Below the pieces are notes generated by a model, which was given only the letters and a program-made list of their open reading frames with translations, was not told the DNA's origin and ran no database searches. A stretch of 12,128 nt of DNA from an uncultured Candidatus Melainabacteria bacterium (GTDB lineage Bacteria > Cyanobacteriota > Vampirovibrionia > Gastranaerophilales > Gastranaerophilaceae), in NCBI GenBank assembly GCA_934754735.1, contig CAKVJE010000056.1, positions 1-12,128 on the forward strand, written 5' to 3'. The position numbers were made by a program, and so were the translations under genes. Positions 1 through 6,172 of the stretch are shown piece by piece; within the stretch, counting starts at the first letter, position 1; each line of letters begins with the position of its first letter.

Positions 1-491
1 GGATTGGGCTGAATCGTAATATCGTTTTTTAATGCACAATTCCAAATTGCCTTAGCCTTTTTCAAAGTATTATTGTAAGAATATACAGGCATTATCTTCT
101 TTGCTTCAATTGCCAAGTTTTGAACAACTTGTTTGGTGATATCAACAACTTTCTTATCAGAAAAGAATTGAAGATAGTTTCTATATAATCCTTCTCCAGA
201 AGTTATTGTATTCATTGAAAAGTTGTTTGCTTCGGCGTATGTTACATAGGCTTTATATAGAGAATCAAATGTTATTTCGGTATTTTTTATACTCAGTGCA
301 AGTTTTTTCTCATCCCTTAAATTAAGCAACTCTCTTCTTGCTTTTTCTGCTTTAGATTGGGTATCAAAATTCTCATATCTGCGTCGTTTATGATTTTCAT
401 CATAGATAGTAAAACCATACTTAACTTTACCTGATTTTCTTGTTACTTGATAAAGTCCTTTAATTTTTAGTATTGTTTTTAATTGAAACAC
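1..491 (-). CDS. Tyrosine recombinase (phage-type integrase), N-terminal part, runs off the window
   Basis: The reverse strand encodes 163 residues before the window edge. Residues 10-57 look like an AP2-type arm-binding domain: GLYQVTRKSGKVKYGF, a basic HKRRRYENF segment, then a KAEKARRELLNL helix. Residues 72-155 look like the helical SAM-like core-binding domain (ITFDSLYKAYVTY, then IWNCALKNDI near the end). This order is the normal N-terminal half of integrases of phages and integrative elements, which cut and rejoin DNA at attachment sites. The catalytic R-H-R-Y domain would lie beyond base 1 and is not seen. The only usable start in this frame is a GTG at 491. It has an A-rich AAAAAAG directly against it rather than a spaced ribosome site, and it lies inside the preceding 50-codon ORF (460-612), 32 bases before that ORF's end. 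Loss of one A in the A6 run at 493-498 would fuse the two, so the true N terminus is uncertain. Gene order (HTH protein, small ORF, integrase) fits an integration/excision module. Confidence 0.85.
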   Translation of the reverse strand, partial: MFQLKTILKIKGLYQVTRKSGKVKYGFTIYDENHKRRRYENFDTQSKAEKARRELLNLRDEKKLALSIKNTEITFDSLYKAYVTYAEANNFSMNTITSGEGLYRNYLQFFSDKKVVDITKQVVQNLAIEAKKIMPVYSYNNTLKKAKAIWNCALKNDITIQPN

Positions 492-612
492 CTTTTTTGA
501 GTTTTATATTTTCAGTTTCCAAATCTTTAATAAGCTTTTCTTTTTTACTCAACTCTTGTTGCTGTTTGGTTAATTGTATAATCAATGCGTTTATTTGTTC
601 TTGGTTATCCAT
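460..612 (-). CDS. Small coiled-coil protein, or detached N-terminus of the integrase
   Basis: This 50-codon ORF starts with ATG at 612, just behind an AGGGAG ribosome site that overlaps the stop of the upstream HTH gene. Its first 40 residues are rich in Q, E, K and L (for example LTKQQQELSKKEKLIKDLE), with hydrophobics spaced as in a coiled coil. The tail KGVSIKNNTKN is low complexity. It ends at 460 inside the integrase reading frame. The good ribosome site suggests it is translated. The tail could simply be out-of-frame reading past the A6 run at 493-498; with one A fewer the coiled coil would run straight into the integrase arm domain. I do not recognise a family for it as a stand-alone protein. 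Confidence 0.55.
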   Translation of the reverse strand: MDNQEQINALIIQLTKQQQELSKKEKLIKDLETENIKLKKGVSIKNNTKN

Positions 613-619
613 ACGCTCC

Positions 620-1138
620 CTAATCTGTAATAAAATTTGTATCGATTAATTCTGTAATATAATTTTTTAAGAAGATTGCCTTCTGTCCATATTTAAAATG
701 AGGCAGATTATTTCGTTGGAAAAAGCTATAAAATGTGTTATAGCATAAGCCTGATAATTTACAGCAATCTTTTAAGTTAATTTTTTCACCATAAATTAAT
801 TCTTCATCTGAATATGATAATTTAGACCAATCTCCGGCTTTGTGAGATAGAATATACTCTGAGAGATCTTTCATATCAAAAATAGGCTTTTTAACTAAAC
901 ATATGTGCCGTAATTTATCTTCTCTAAATCGATAATAAAATGTTCCGTAGCATAAACCAGTGTATTTACTGGCTTGTTTTAAGTTTACTTTTCCCTTTAT
1001 ATCTGACTCTGTATCTAACTCAACAGAATCAGAAATTCCTAATAATTTTTTGTTCAAAGTATTGTATTTATAATCTGAAATTTTCTTCAAGAACCCTACA
1101 ATGAAATTATTAATATTGGCTCGAATTTTATTTTTCAA
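620..1138 (-). CDS. Tandem excisionase-like HTH DNA-binding protein
   Basis: The protein carries two copies of a MerR/excisionase-type helix-turn-helix unit: residues 50-97 (KVNLKQASKYTGLCYGTFYY onward) and 119-165 (KINLKDCCKLSGLCYNTFYS onward). Each has the usual plan: helix, turn, TFY recognition helix, a short wing (LRHICLVKKPIF; LPHFKYGQKAIF) and a final helix. Excisionases of this fold bend DNA and steer integrase toward excision, and some repress their own operon; that role here is inferred from the integrase downstream. The stop is 7 bases from the next ORF, so the three genes are probably one operon. The start is uncertain. The TTG at 1138 has no ribosome site and sits inside a strong hairpin (1112-1147). 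A TTG at 1090 has AGGG only three bases away. The first HTH unit begins around 991 whichever start is used. Two fused HTH units in one chain is unusual for an excisionase. Confidence 0.7.
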   Translation of the reverse strand: MKNKIRANINNFIVGFLKKISDYKYNTLNKKLLGISDSVELDTESDIKGKVNLKQASKYTGLCYGTFYYRFREDKLRHICLVKKPIFDMKDLSEYILSHKAGDWSKLSYSDEELIYGEKINLKDCCKLSGLCYNTFYSFFQRNNLPHFKYGQKAIFLKNYITELIDTNFITD

Positions 1139-1147
1139 GCCAATATT
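1112..1147 (-). terminator. 14-bp hairpin, possible terminator of the 411-aa gene or operator
   Basis: The arms AATATTGGCTCGAA (1112-1125) and TTCAAGCCAATATT (1134-1147) surround an 8-base spacer. Read as minus-strand RNA, all 14 positions pair because the one non-identical position becomes a U-G wobble. Read as plus-strand RNA it is a C-A mismatch. This asymmetry favours an RNA role on the minus strand, for example ending transcription of the gene that stops at 1193, 46 bases upstream. The following bases (AATAATTTC) are not a clean U tract, so termination would be weak. It also overlaps the annotated start of the HTH gene and could be an operator for it. Confidence 0.45.
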
Positions 1148-1192
1148 GTTTTATTTAAAGATTTGATAACGAGTTTTTGGGATACAAACACT

Positions 1193-2428
1193 TTAAAGTG
1201 TGTGCATCATGCGAATAATATCTTGTTCGCGTGATTCTGTATCGTACTGTTCTGCTCTTTTTGCATCTCTTGTATCTTTACTAATTTTTTCTAATTCAGG
1301 TTTGTAAAATTCTTTAAACTCATTTGCAAGTGGAGTTTTGTTAATGAAAGAGTGGATATTTGTTTCAAATGTATCTAGCGCATAGTATTTATCAAGTGAA
1401 TTGTTTGCTTTTTGGGGTTTCATAACTAAACCATTGGCAAATTTTTCTTCTAATCTTTTTGACAGGATTTTAACTTTTTCTTCGTTATCATTTGTTCTTT
1501 CTGCGTCCGATATTGCACTCATGTCTTTTATAATATCTTTAGCGCAAGCTTCATCAATATTTAATTTTTGTGCTAATTTTGGAATATCATTTCCCAAAAC
1601 AAGAACTATTGAATAGAAAACCTTTTTATAGTAGTCTTTCCACATTCCACCTCCAAAATTACTTGAATAAATAGTATATGCATAATTATGCTCTTTTGTT
1701 AAATTTTTTAGAGCACATTCATCAATTGTCTTTAGCAAATAGCTGTATTCGGGTCTAAGATTACTCAAATAATCTTTATACTCATCTTTCCCAATTGATT
1801 GAACTAGGCGTAAATTGTACAGGTATTGAGAGTCATTATCGCTTGGATTGTAATTATGGAACGGATTTAAAGCTTTTTCTACCAAAGTTTGTTTAAAGCC
1901 TTTATAAAATTTATCAGGTAGCGCATCAAAAGCTTCTATAAAATAATCATTAAGATAATTTCCTGAATCGAATATTGCTTCCATTAAATTCATTTTTGCA
2001 ACTCTATGACCACCGTTATTATCGTTCATAAGAGGATATATTTTTTCAAGGGCTTCTTTTTGCATATTATTAATATCCGGTCTTATATCAATAATATTGG
2101 TTGCTTCACCAAGTGCTTCTATCCAGTTAAAACGTTCTTTCATTTTACTTAATAAGAAGACTGCACCGGCTAAATCGTTAGAATGTTTTTGAGGAGCTTT
2201 AAAAATGCTATTAACTAAACTAACATTTTTTCTCATATTCTTACATTTCATTGCTTCACTAATTGTTTTACTAATAATTAAACCGCCTGAAACAATTGAT
2301 ACACTTCCAAATGAGATTTGATTGTTTGGCTTAATTTCATTTGTACTAAATCTATTTGTACGTTGTTGTTTATAAGCTTTGTAATTTTTGATTTGCGGAT
2401 TGCATACTTGTATAGCTGGAATTCTCAT
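1193..2428 (-). CDS. Protein of unknown function with N-terminal ISFGS leader motif
   Basis: 411 residues, family not recognised. The first 37 residues are polar and rich in N, Q and K. They start MRIPAIQV and end in ISFGS (38-42), after which a small hydrophobic, glycine-containing stretch begins (SIVSGGLIIS). The rest looks mostly helical, with many charged residues and no obvious catalytic motif; the tail (from about 370) is very hydrophilic and rich in K, E, R and D. There is no classical Sec signal peptide. The ATG at 2428 is preceded by AGAGAGG at a good distance, and this site overlaps the stop of the 213-aa gene 12 bases upstream. The two genes are therefore very probably co-transcribed and translationally linked. 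Both open with a short leader ending in an F-(K)-G-type motif. I recall such leaders in many Gastranaerophilales proteins, but their role is unknown to me. Confidence 0.8.
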   Translation of the reverse strand: MRIPAIQVCNPQIKNYKAYKQQRTNRFSTNEIKPNNQISFGSVSIVSGGLIISKTISEAMKCKNMRKNVSLVNSIFKAPQKHSNDLAGAVFLLSKMKERFNWIEALGEATNIIDIRPDINNMQKEALEKIYPLMNDNNGGHRVAKMNLMEAIFDSGNYLNDYFIEAFDALPDKFYKGFKQTLVEKALNPFHNYNPSDNDSQYLYNLRLVQSIGKDEYKDYLSNLRPEYSYLLKTIDECALKNLTKEHNYAYTIYSSNFGGGMWKDYYKKVFYSIVLVLGNDIPKLAQKLNIDEACAKDIIKDMSAISDAERTNDNEEKVKILSKRLEEKFANGLVMKPQKANNSLDKYYALDTFETNIHSFINKTPLANEFKEFYKPELEKISKDTRDAKRAEQYDTESREQDIIRMMHTL

Positions 2429-2440
2429 AAAAATACCTCT

Positions 2441-3082
2441 CTATGAAAAAGTATCTAATATATCAGAAATGGTATCAAGCATTTTACCAAAGAACGTCTT
2501 AGCTACTTCATCATTATCGAAAACATCGCTTAAATCAACTGAAACTGCATCTCCGCTAGGCATGATATGCTTATAAAAACCAGTACTTGAATTGTAAAAA
2601 TTATTTGCGTCTAGCATCTGAAAAGAATTTTGTGCAGCATCTCCTATCATATCGGTTGGAGTTGTGGATGCAATATCGTCTGTATAACTAAAAGGAGTTC
2701 CATCCGGCATAATATGAGTATATTCTCCTGTCACATTATCAACAAGATTGCTACCATCAATAATCTCCAATCCCTTTTTTACGCCAAAAGATTTTGTAGA
2801 ATCTGATAGCATTGAGTCTAATATAAAGTTATCACTTGGGCTTTGAATAAGTGTTTCTCTCGCGTCTTTTGGTAATTTGTCAAAGACAGTCTCTTTTACT
2901 TTAACAATAAGGTCTTTTGCTTTGTCTGCAAGTTGATCAATTGTATCTTTTGCTCCAACTTTCATACTCGCAGGAATATTTGGACTGGTTGGATCATAAA
3001 AACCTTTAAAAGCAGGGCGTGTTTTTTGTTTCTTTTGACTATAAAAATTGTAATAGTTGACAGTGCCGATTGGTTGAATCAT
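2441..3082 (-). CDS. Protein of unknown function with PAFKG leader and duplicated HIMP motif
   Basis: 213 residues, family not recognised. It starts MIQPIGTVNYYNFYSQKKQK and reaches PAFKG at residues 23-27, so its leader resembles that of the next gene in the operon. Residues 43-80 look like an amphipathic helix (TIDQLADKAKDLIVKVKE). Residues 105-133 and 154-182 are an ungapped internal duplication, 49 residues apart. They share D, N, TG-x-Y-x-HIMP-x-G and S, which suggests two copies of a small beta unit. The C terminus (TFFGKMLDTISDILDTF) is again amphipathic. No classical signal peptide is visible. The start is certain: AAGGAGG lies five bases before ATG 3082. It is the first gene after the promoter at 3113-3141, and its stop overlaps the ribosome site of the 411-aa gene. 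Role unknown; a surface or secreted location is only a guess. Confidence 0.85.
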   Translation of the reverse strand: MIQPIGTVNYYNFYSQKKQKTRPAFKGFYDPTSPNIPASMKVGAKDTIDQLADKAKDLIVKVKETVFDKLPKDARETLIQSPSDNFILDSMLSDSTKSFGVKKGLEIIDGSNLVDNVTGEYTHIMPDGTPFSYTDDIASTTPTDMIGDAAQNSFQMLDANNFYNSSTGFYKHIMPSGDAVSVDLSDVFDNDEVAKTFFGKMLDTISDILDTFS

Positions 3083-3112
3083 TTATACCTCCTTAAAAAA
3101 ATATTGTTATAA

Positions 3113-3141
3113 ATGCTACGCCTAACAAGGATATCTGTCAA
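3113..3141 (-). promoter_or_regulatory. Sigma70-type promoter for the two-gene minus-strand operon
   Basis: On the minus strand a perfect TTGACA (3141-3136) is followed after 17 bases by TAGCAT (3118-3113), which matches TATAAT at the two most important positions. Transcription would start near 3106. That leaves a leader of about two dozen bases containing the AAGGAGG ribosome site of the 213-aa gene. Box quality and spacing are both good. Confidence 0.7.
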
Positions 3142-3194
3142 TATATACATTAAGTTATATTAAGAGTATGCTGTTTTTTTATATTCAATTAGTT

Positions 3195-3218
3195 ACTTTA
3201 TAAAAAATGTTATAAAGT
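3195..3218. repeat. Perfect 9-bp inverted repeat between divergent genes, possible operator
   Basis: ACTTTATAA (3195-3203) and TTATAAAGT (3210-3218) form a perfect inverted repeat around a 6-base spacer. It lies between the divergent promoters of the 213-aa and 351-aa genes, about 40 bases upstream of the plus-strand -10 box and 54 bases behind the minus-strand -35. That is a suitable place for a regulator shared by both. The arms are almost all A/T in an AT-rich region, so chance is a real alternative. Confidence 0.35.
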
Positions 3219-3258
3219 TTTATAGCTACTATCAAAAAAAATATTTAGGATTTTTATA

Positions 3259-3284
3259 TATAATAAAGAAAGGAATATAAGGAG
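3259..3284 (+). promoter_or_regulatory. -10 box and ribosome site of the 351-aa exported protein gene
   Basis: A perfect TATAAT lies at 3259-3264, and AAGGAG at 3279-3284 sits eight bases before the ATG at 3293. I found no convincing -35 box at normal distance; the bases upstream are an A-run and A/T-rich. A regulator or UP-like A-tract may compensate. The ribosome site is strong; the promoter call is moderate. Confidence 0.5.
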
Positions 3285-3292
3285 TTTATTTT

Positions 3293-4348
3293 ATGAAATG
3301 CAGTTTAAATCTTTCTAGTGTTGTTTCAAAGAAATTCGTTGCTCCCGCAGTAATTGCAGGACTAATTTCATTACCAATGTTTTCACAATCCAATAGTGCA
3401 ATAAAAGAGGATGTTTTTGAAAGAAGTAATGTGAAATCAGAACAGGTAGATAAGACTTCTCAAAAAAATAGTGACAATGATTTAAACAATGCTATCGATA
3501 ATTATAATAAACTTGATTATTATGACCGCTCAGCGATTACGTACGAGACTTCTGATAGCGTACAAAGCAAACTATATAGAATGGAACGCAGAATTGATGA
3601 TGCATTTGCAAATTGCAAAGCTTATCAAGATATATGTATTATACCTAGATGGCATTACAGATATTATCCATATATGCAGGAAAAGCTTTTAAATTTTGAT
3701 ATTCAAGAAATTAGAACTAGAACTGACGCTGACATGAAGTCTCTGCAGGATTTAAAAAATAAAATTGAATATGTTATTGAAGATGCGAATGGCGAAAAAG
3801 AACATAAGAAGCCTGAAACAACTCATTATGATATTGAAGAATTGGCTCAAAAGCATTTGGGAATGAGTTACGCAGATTTTGATAAAGAATATCATAATGA
3901 ATTAGAATTTTGTAAAACCGTTACTTATGCAGATTTTAATTTGATGAACGAAAGACAGGCTTTTGTATATGGAAAAGCAAAAGCGTATGCAAAAGAAATG
4001 CTGGAAACTACCATTAATGACGCAAGAAAAACAAGACTTGATTATGGTGAAAGACTTTTAGATGAAACAAATAAAACGTCGGATGATTTGATTGCCATGA
4101 GCGATTTCGAATTCGATGGTATTAATGATGAAAATTGGGCAAAATTAAAAAGTGGAATTGTGATTAATTCGTTTAAAGAAGTTTTAAAGAAAAATTTATC
4201 TGGAAATAAACCAAACGGTATTAATGACTTAATTACAAAAGCATCACTAACAAAATCTATCAAGAAAATTGAAAATGGTGAAGTTGTTGTCGTATCACCA
4301 GACGGTTTAAAATATGATATTAAAGGAATATTGAGATTAAATAAATGA
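3293..4348 (+). CDS. Exported protein of unknown function, Sec signal peptide
   Basis: 351 residues, family not recognised. The N terminus has a Sec-type signal: basic residues (KK at 13-14), a hydrophobic core FVAPAVIAGLISLPMF (15-30), then SQSNSA with probable cleavage after A36. The mature part is hydrophilic and mostly helical. An early low-complexity stretch rich in N, D, S and K spans about 37-70. An aromatic cluster WHYRYYPY lies at 120-127, close to a possible cysteine pair (C108, C115). YADF occurs twice (193-196 and 212-215). The C terminus ends in a beta-like EVVVVSPDGLKYDIKGILRL. There is no membrane anchor after the signal and no cell-wall or lipobox motif, so a soluble periplasmic or secreted protein is likely. 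The start follows a good AAGGAG site. It is divergent from the two leader-motif genes and may share their control region. Confidence 0.85.
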   Translation: MKCSLNLSSVVSKKFVAPAVIAGLISLPMFSQSNSAIKEDVFERSNVKSEQVDKTSQKNSDNDLNNAIDNYNKLDYYDRSAITYETSDSVQSKLYRMERRIDDAFANCKAYQDICIIPRWHYRYYPYMQEKLLNFDIQEIRTRTDADMKSLQDLKNKIEYVIEDANGEKEHKKPETTHYDIEELAQKHLGMSYADFDKEYHNELEFCKTVTYADFNLMNERQAFVYGKAKAYAKEMLETTINDARKTRLDYGERLLDETNKTSDDLIAMSDFEFDGINDENWAKLKSGIVINSFKEVLKKNLSGNKPNGINDLITKASLTKSIKKIENGEVVVVSPDGLKYDIKGILRLNK

Positions 4349-4357
4349 TTAATTATT

Positions 4358-4413
4358 ATATAGCAAATAATAATTGAATTAAGAATTAATGGAATGTTTT
4401 GAGCTTGCTATAT
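4358..4413. repeat. Widely spaced 9-bp inverted repeat after the 351-aa gene
   Basis: ATATAGCAA (4358-4366) is the reverse complement of TTGCTATAT (4405-4413), with 38 bases between. It starts nine bases after the stop of the 351-aa gene and ends just before the promoter of the next gene. It could form a long loop in RNA or be a pair of protein half-sites. It lacks a U tract, so it is not a clear terminator. The interior also holds a direct repeat GAATTAA GAATTAA. Confidence 0.3.
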
Positions 4414-4430
4414 GAAATTTCTAAAAGATA

Positions 4431-4450
4431 TGTTATAATATAAGTAGGAG
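4431..4450 (+). promoter_or_regulatory. Extended -10 promoter of the Ycf45-like gene
   Basis: TGTTATAAT at 4431-4439 is a perfect extended -10 element (TGn plus TATAAT). No good -35 is seen at 17 bases, which extended -10 promoters can lack. The start point would fall near 4446, giving a leader of about 60 bases before the ATG at 4507. An AGGAG at 4446-4450 sits at the very start of this leader and points to a small TTG-started frame (4458-4535), not to the main gene. Confidence 0.6.
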
Positions 4451-4457
4451 ATCAAAA

Positions 4458-4535
4458 TTGAACCGTTGCAGCCAAATGCGAAAGCAGAAAGGCATTATAT
4501 ATAAGAATGATGAGCAATTTACAATTTCAAAATGA
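4458..4535 (+). CDS. Possible 25-codon leader ORF overlapping the Ycf45-like gene start
   Basis: A TTG at 4458 has AGGAG seven bases upstream, a far better ribosome site than that of the main gene. The frame encodes 25 residues (from MNRCSQMRKQKG) and ends at 4535, past the main ATG at 4507 in another frame. If translated, it would bring ribosomes across the main start and could couple or dampen its expression. The peptide has no recognisable family, and the ORF is short enough to be chance. Confidence 0.3.
   Translation: MNRCSQMRKQKGIIYKNDEQFTISK
4471..4493 (+). promoter_or_regulatory. GNRA-capped hairpin in the Ycf45-like gene leader
   Basis: The leader RNA can form TGC-GAAA-GCA (4477-4486), a three-pair stem closed by a GNRA tetraloop. 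It is enclosed by GCC (4471-4473) and GGC (4491-4493), with A-rich internal loops AAA and GAAA. The stem ends 13 bases before the ATG, in the place where a ribosome site would normally lie; only AAAGG (4488-4492), inside the hairpin, resembles one. This suggests control of translation by folding, but I cannot match it to a known riboswitch class. Confidence 0.4.
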
Positions 4536-6078
4536 CCTCGAAAGGCTAATCGCCATTATGCCCCCAAAAGTCGTGTCTAATTTGTCGTGTGAAAAATTAG
4601 ATGATGTAATAGAAATCGTACTTGATATCGGTCGAGTTCCTGAGGTTCGACATGCCGGTGGCAAAATTGAAAAATTACAATGTGAACTTGTTAATGATGA
4701 AGATATTAAATTTATAACTTCGCATCTTCAAGAATTCACGCACGATAATCGCTCCGGAATTCCGGGGACTTTGCACCGTATTAGTGCAATAAGAAATAGA
4801 CAAGGAAAGGTTGTTGGTTTAACTTGTCGTATCGGTCGTGTTGTTACAGGAACAATTGCTTGTATTAAAGATATTTGTACACAAGGAAAAAGTATTCTGT
4901 TTTTAGGCCCTCCGGGGGTTGGTAAAACGACAAAACTTAGAGAAATTTCTCGACTAGTGGCGGACGAACTCGGAAAACGTGTCGTAATTGTTGATACTTC
5001 AAACGAAATTGCCGGTGATGGTGATGTTCCGCATCCTGCAGTTGGTTCAGCAAGGAGAATGCAGGTTGCTCAGCCTGAATTCCAAAAAGATATAATGATT
5101 GAGGCTGTAGAAAACCACACGCCGGAAGTTATTGTCGTTGATGAAATCGGTACAGAACCCGAGGCGCAAGCTGCAAGAACAATTGCAGAGCGTGGTGTTA
5201 TGCTTATTGCAACTGCACATGGTAATTGTCTTGAAAGTTTAATCAAAAACCCAACCTTATCAGATTTAGTTGGCGGTATTCAATCAGTAACATTAGGCGA
5301 TGATGAAGCAAAACGTAGAGCTTCGCAAAAAACCGTTTTAGAAAGAGAAAAACAACCGACTTTTGATATTGTAATTGAAATCTTGGATAGAAATACCCTT
5401 GCTGTTTATAAAAATACTTCGGAAGCGGTTGACTATATTTTGCGCGGTTGGCCGATTCGTCCGGAAATCAGAAAAGTTGAAGAACAACATGTTGAAACTG
5501 TTTCTGCTCCTGAACTTGTTAAACAGGAAGTTCCTGAAACTCCACAAGACAATAGTTTGAATTTCTCATTCTCTCGTCAAAAGTATGTTGAGCAGGCAAA
5601 ACCGCTTAAAAAATTGTATTTGTACGCAGTATCAAGAACTATCGTAGAAAAAATAATTGAACGTTTAAACTTGAATGTAGAATTAACGCGTAATGTAGAA
5701 GATGCGGATATTGTGATTGCGCACAAGAATTTTGCAAAAGGTGGCGCTAAAATCTTAAATACAGCAAAAGAATACAGAGTTCAGATTTTCTATGTTAAAA
5801 CTAACTCTATGGCGCAAATTCAGAAGGTTTTGAAAGATGCTTTAGATATTCAGCCTGGTGATGTTGAAAGTTTACAAGGATATACTGATGAAACAGAAAA
5901 AGCCTTGGATGAAGCGCGTGCTGCAATTAAACAAGTTTCTGACGGCGCAGAAGTTGTAGAGTTAGCTCCGCAAAATTCACAAATAAGAAAATTACAGCAC
6001 GAACTTGTTGATCAATATAATTTAAAAAGTACATCTATTGGTGAAGGTCAAAATCGACATTTAAGAATTCATAAATAA
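4507..6078 (+). CDS. Ycf45-like R3H-domain AAA ATPase (SpoIIIAA-related)
   Basis: 523 residues closely following the plan of cyanobacterial and plastid Ycf45 proteins, which are described as ATPases with an R3H nucleic-acid-binding end and related to SpoIIIAA. The N-terminal domain includes THDNRSG (78-84) and TLHRISAIRNRQGKVVGLTC (88-107). The ATPase core has Walker A GPPGVGKTT (134-142), the family block DTSNEIAGDGDVPHPAVG (163-180), Walker B VIVVDEIG (208-215), TAHG (236-239) and IKNPTLSDLVGG (246-257). After a variable linker (about 325-362), a small alpha/beta domain spans about 366-446. The last 30 residues form an R3H motif, RKLQH (494-498), ending RHLRIHK. All ATP-binding residues are intact. 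The molecular role of this family is not settled; single-stranded nucleic acid binding is expected from R3H. The start is ATG 4507, because an in-frame TGA lies shortly upstream with no start between. It precedes fliP by 94 bases but probably has its own transcript. Confidence 0.93.
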   Translation: MMSNLQFQNDLERLIAIMPPKVVSNLSCEKLDDVIEIVLDIGRVPEVRHAGGKIEKLQCELVNDEDIKFITSHLQEFTHDNRSGIPGTLHRISAIRNRQGKVVGLTCRIGRVVTGTIACIKDICTQGKSILFLGPPGVGKTTKLREISRLVADELGKRVVIVDTSNEIAGDGDVPHPAVGSARRMQVAQPEFQKDIMIEAVENHTPEVIVVDEIGTEPEAQAARTIAERGVMLIATAHGNCLESLIKNPTLSDLVGGIQSVTLGDDEAKRRASQKTVLEREKQPTFDIVIEILDRNTLAVYKNTSEAVDYILRGWPIRPEIRKVEEQHVETVSAPELVKQEVPETPQDNSLNFSFSRQKYVEQAKPLKKLYLYAVSRTIVEKIIERLNLNVELTRNVEDADIVIAHKNFAKGGAKILNTAKEYRVQIFYVKTNSMAQIQKVLKDALDIQPGDVESLQGYTDETEKALDEARAAIKQVSDGAEVVELAPQNSQIRKLQHELVDQYNLKSTSIGEGQNRHLRIHK

Positions 6079-6106
6079 TTTATTATACGCAATAAAACTT
6101 AATGAT

Positions 6107-6136
6107 TTGCCATGACTTAATATAATTTGTTAGCAT
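6107..6136 (+). promoter_or_regulatory. Probable promoter of fliP
   Basis: TTGCCA (6107-6112) and TAGCAT (6131-6136) are 18 bases apart. TAGCAT is the same -10 box as in the promoter at 3113-3141. Transcription would start near 6143, upstream of AAGGA (6161-6165), the fliP ribosome site. A perfect TATAAT at 6121-6126 is an alternative -10 but lacks a recognisable -35. No motif of the flagellar sigma-28 or sigma-54 type was seen. Confidence 0.4.
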
Positions 6137-6172
6137 ATTATTGAAGTATAGTCGATTTTTAAGGAAATAATC

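Noticed and set aside
1..1192. Attachment site or tRNA target of the integrated element
   Set aside because: No tRNA-like sequence and no direct repeat that could be attL or attR is visible; the other end of the element is outside the window.
1401..1616. Plus-strand frame opposite the 411-aa gene
   Set aside because: It lies wholly inside a longer, well-started minus-strand gene and shows no ribosome site or recognisable domain.
4440..4506. Cyclic di-GMP or other named riboswitch in the Ycf45-like leader
   Set aside because: The GAAA loop and AAA internal loop recall such RNAs, but the conserved cores of the classes I know are missing and the leader is too short.
6121..6126. TATAAT as the main fliP -10 box
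   Set aside because: The hexamer is perfect, but nothing like a -35 or extended -10 accompanies it. TTGCCA-18-TAGCAT fits better, though the matter is open.
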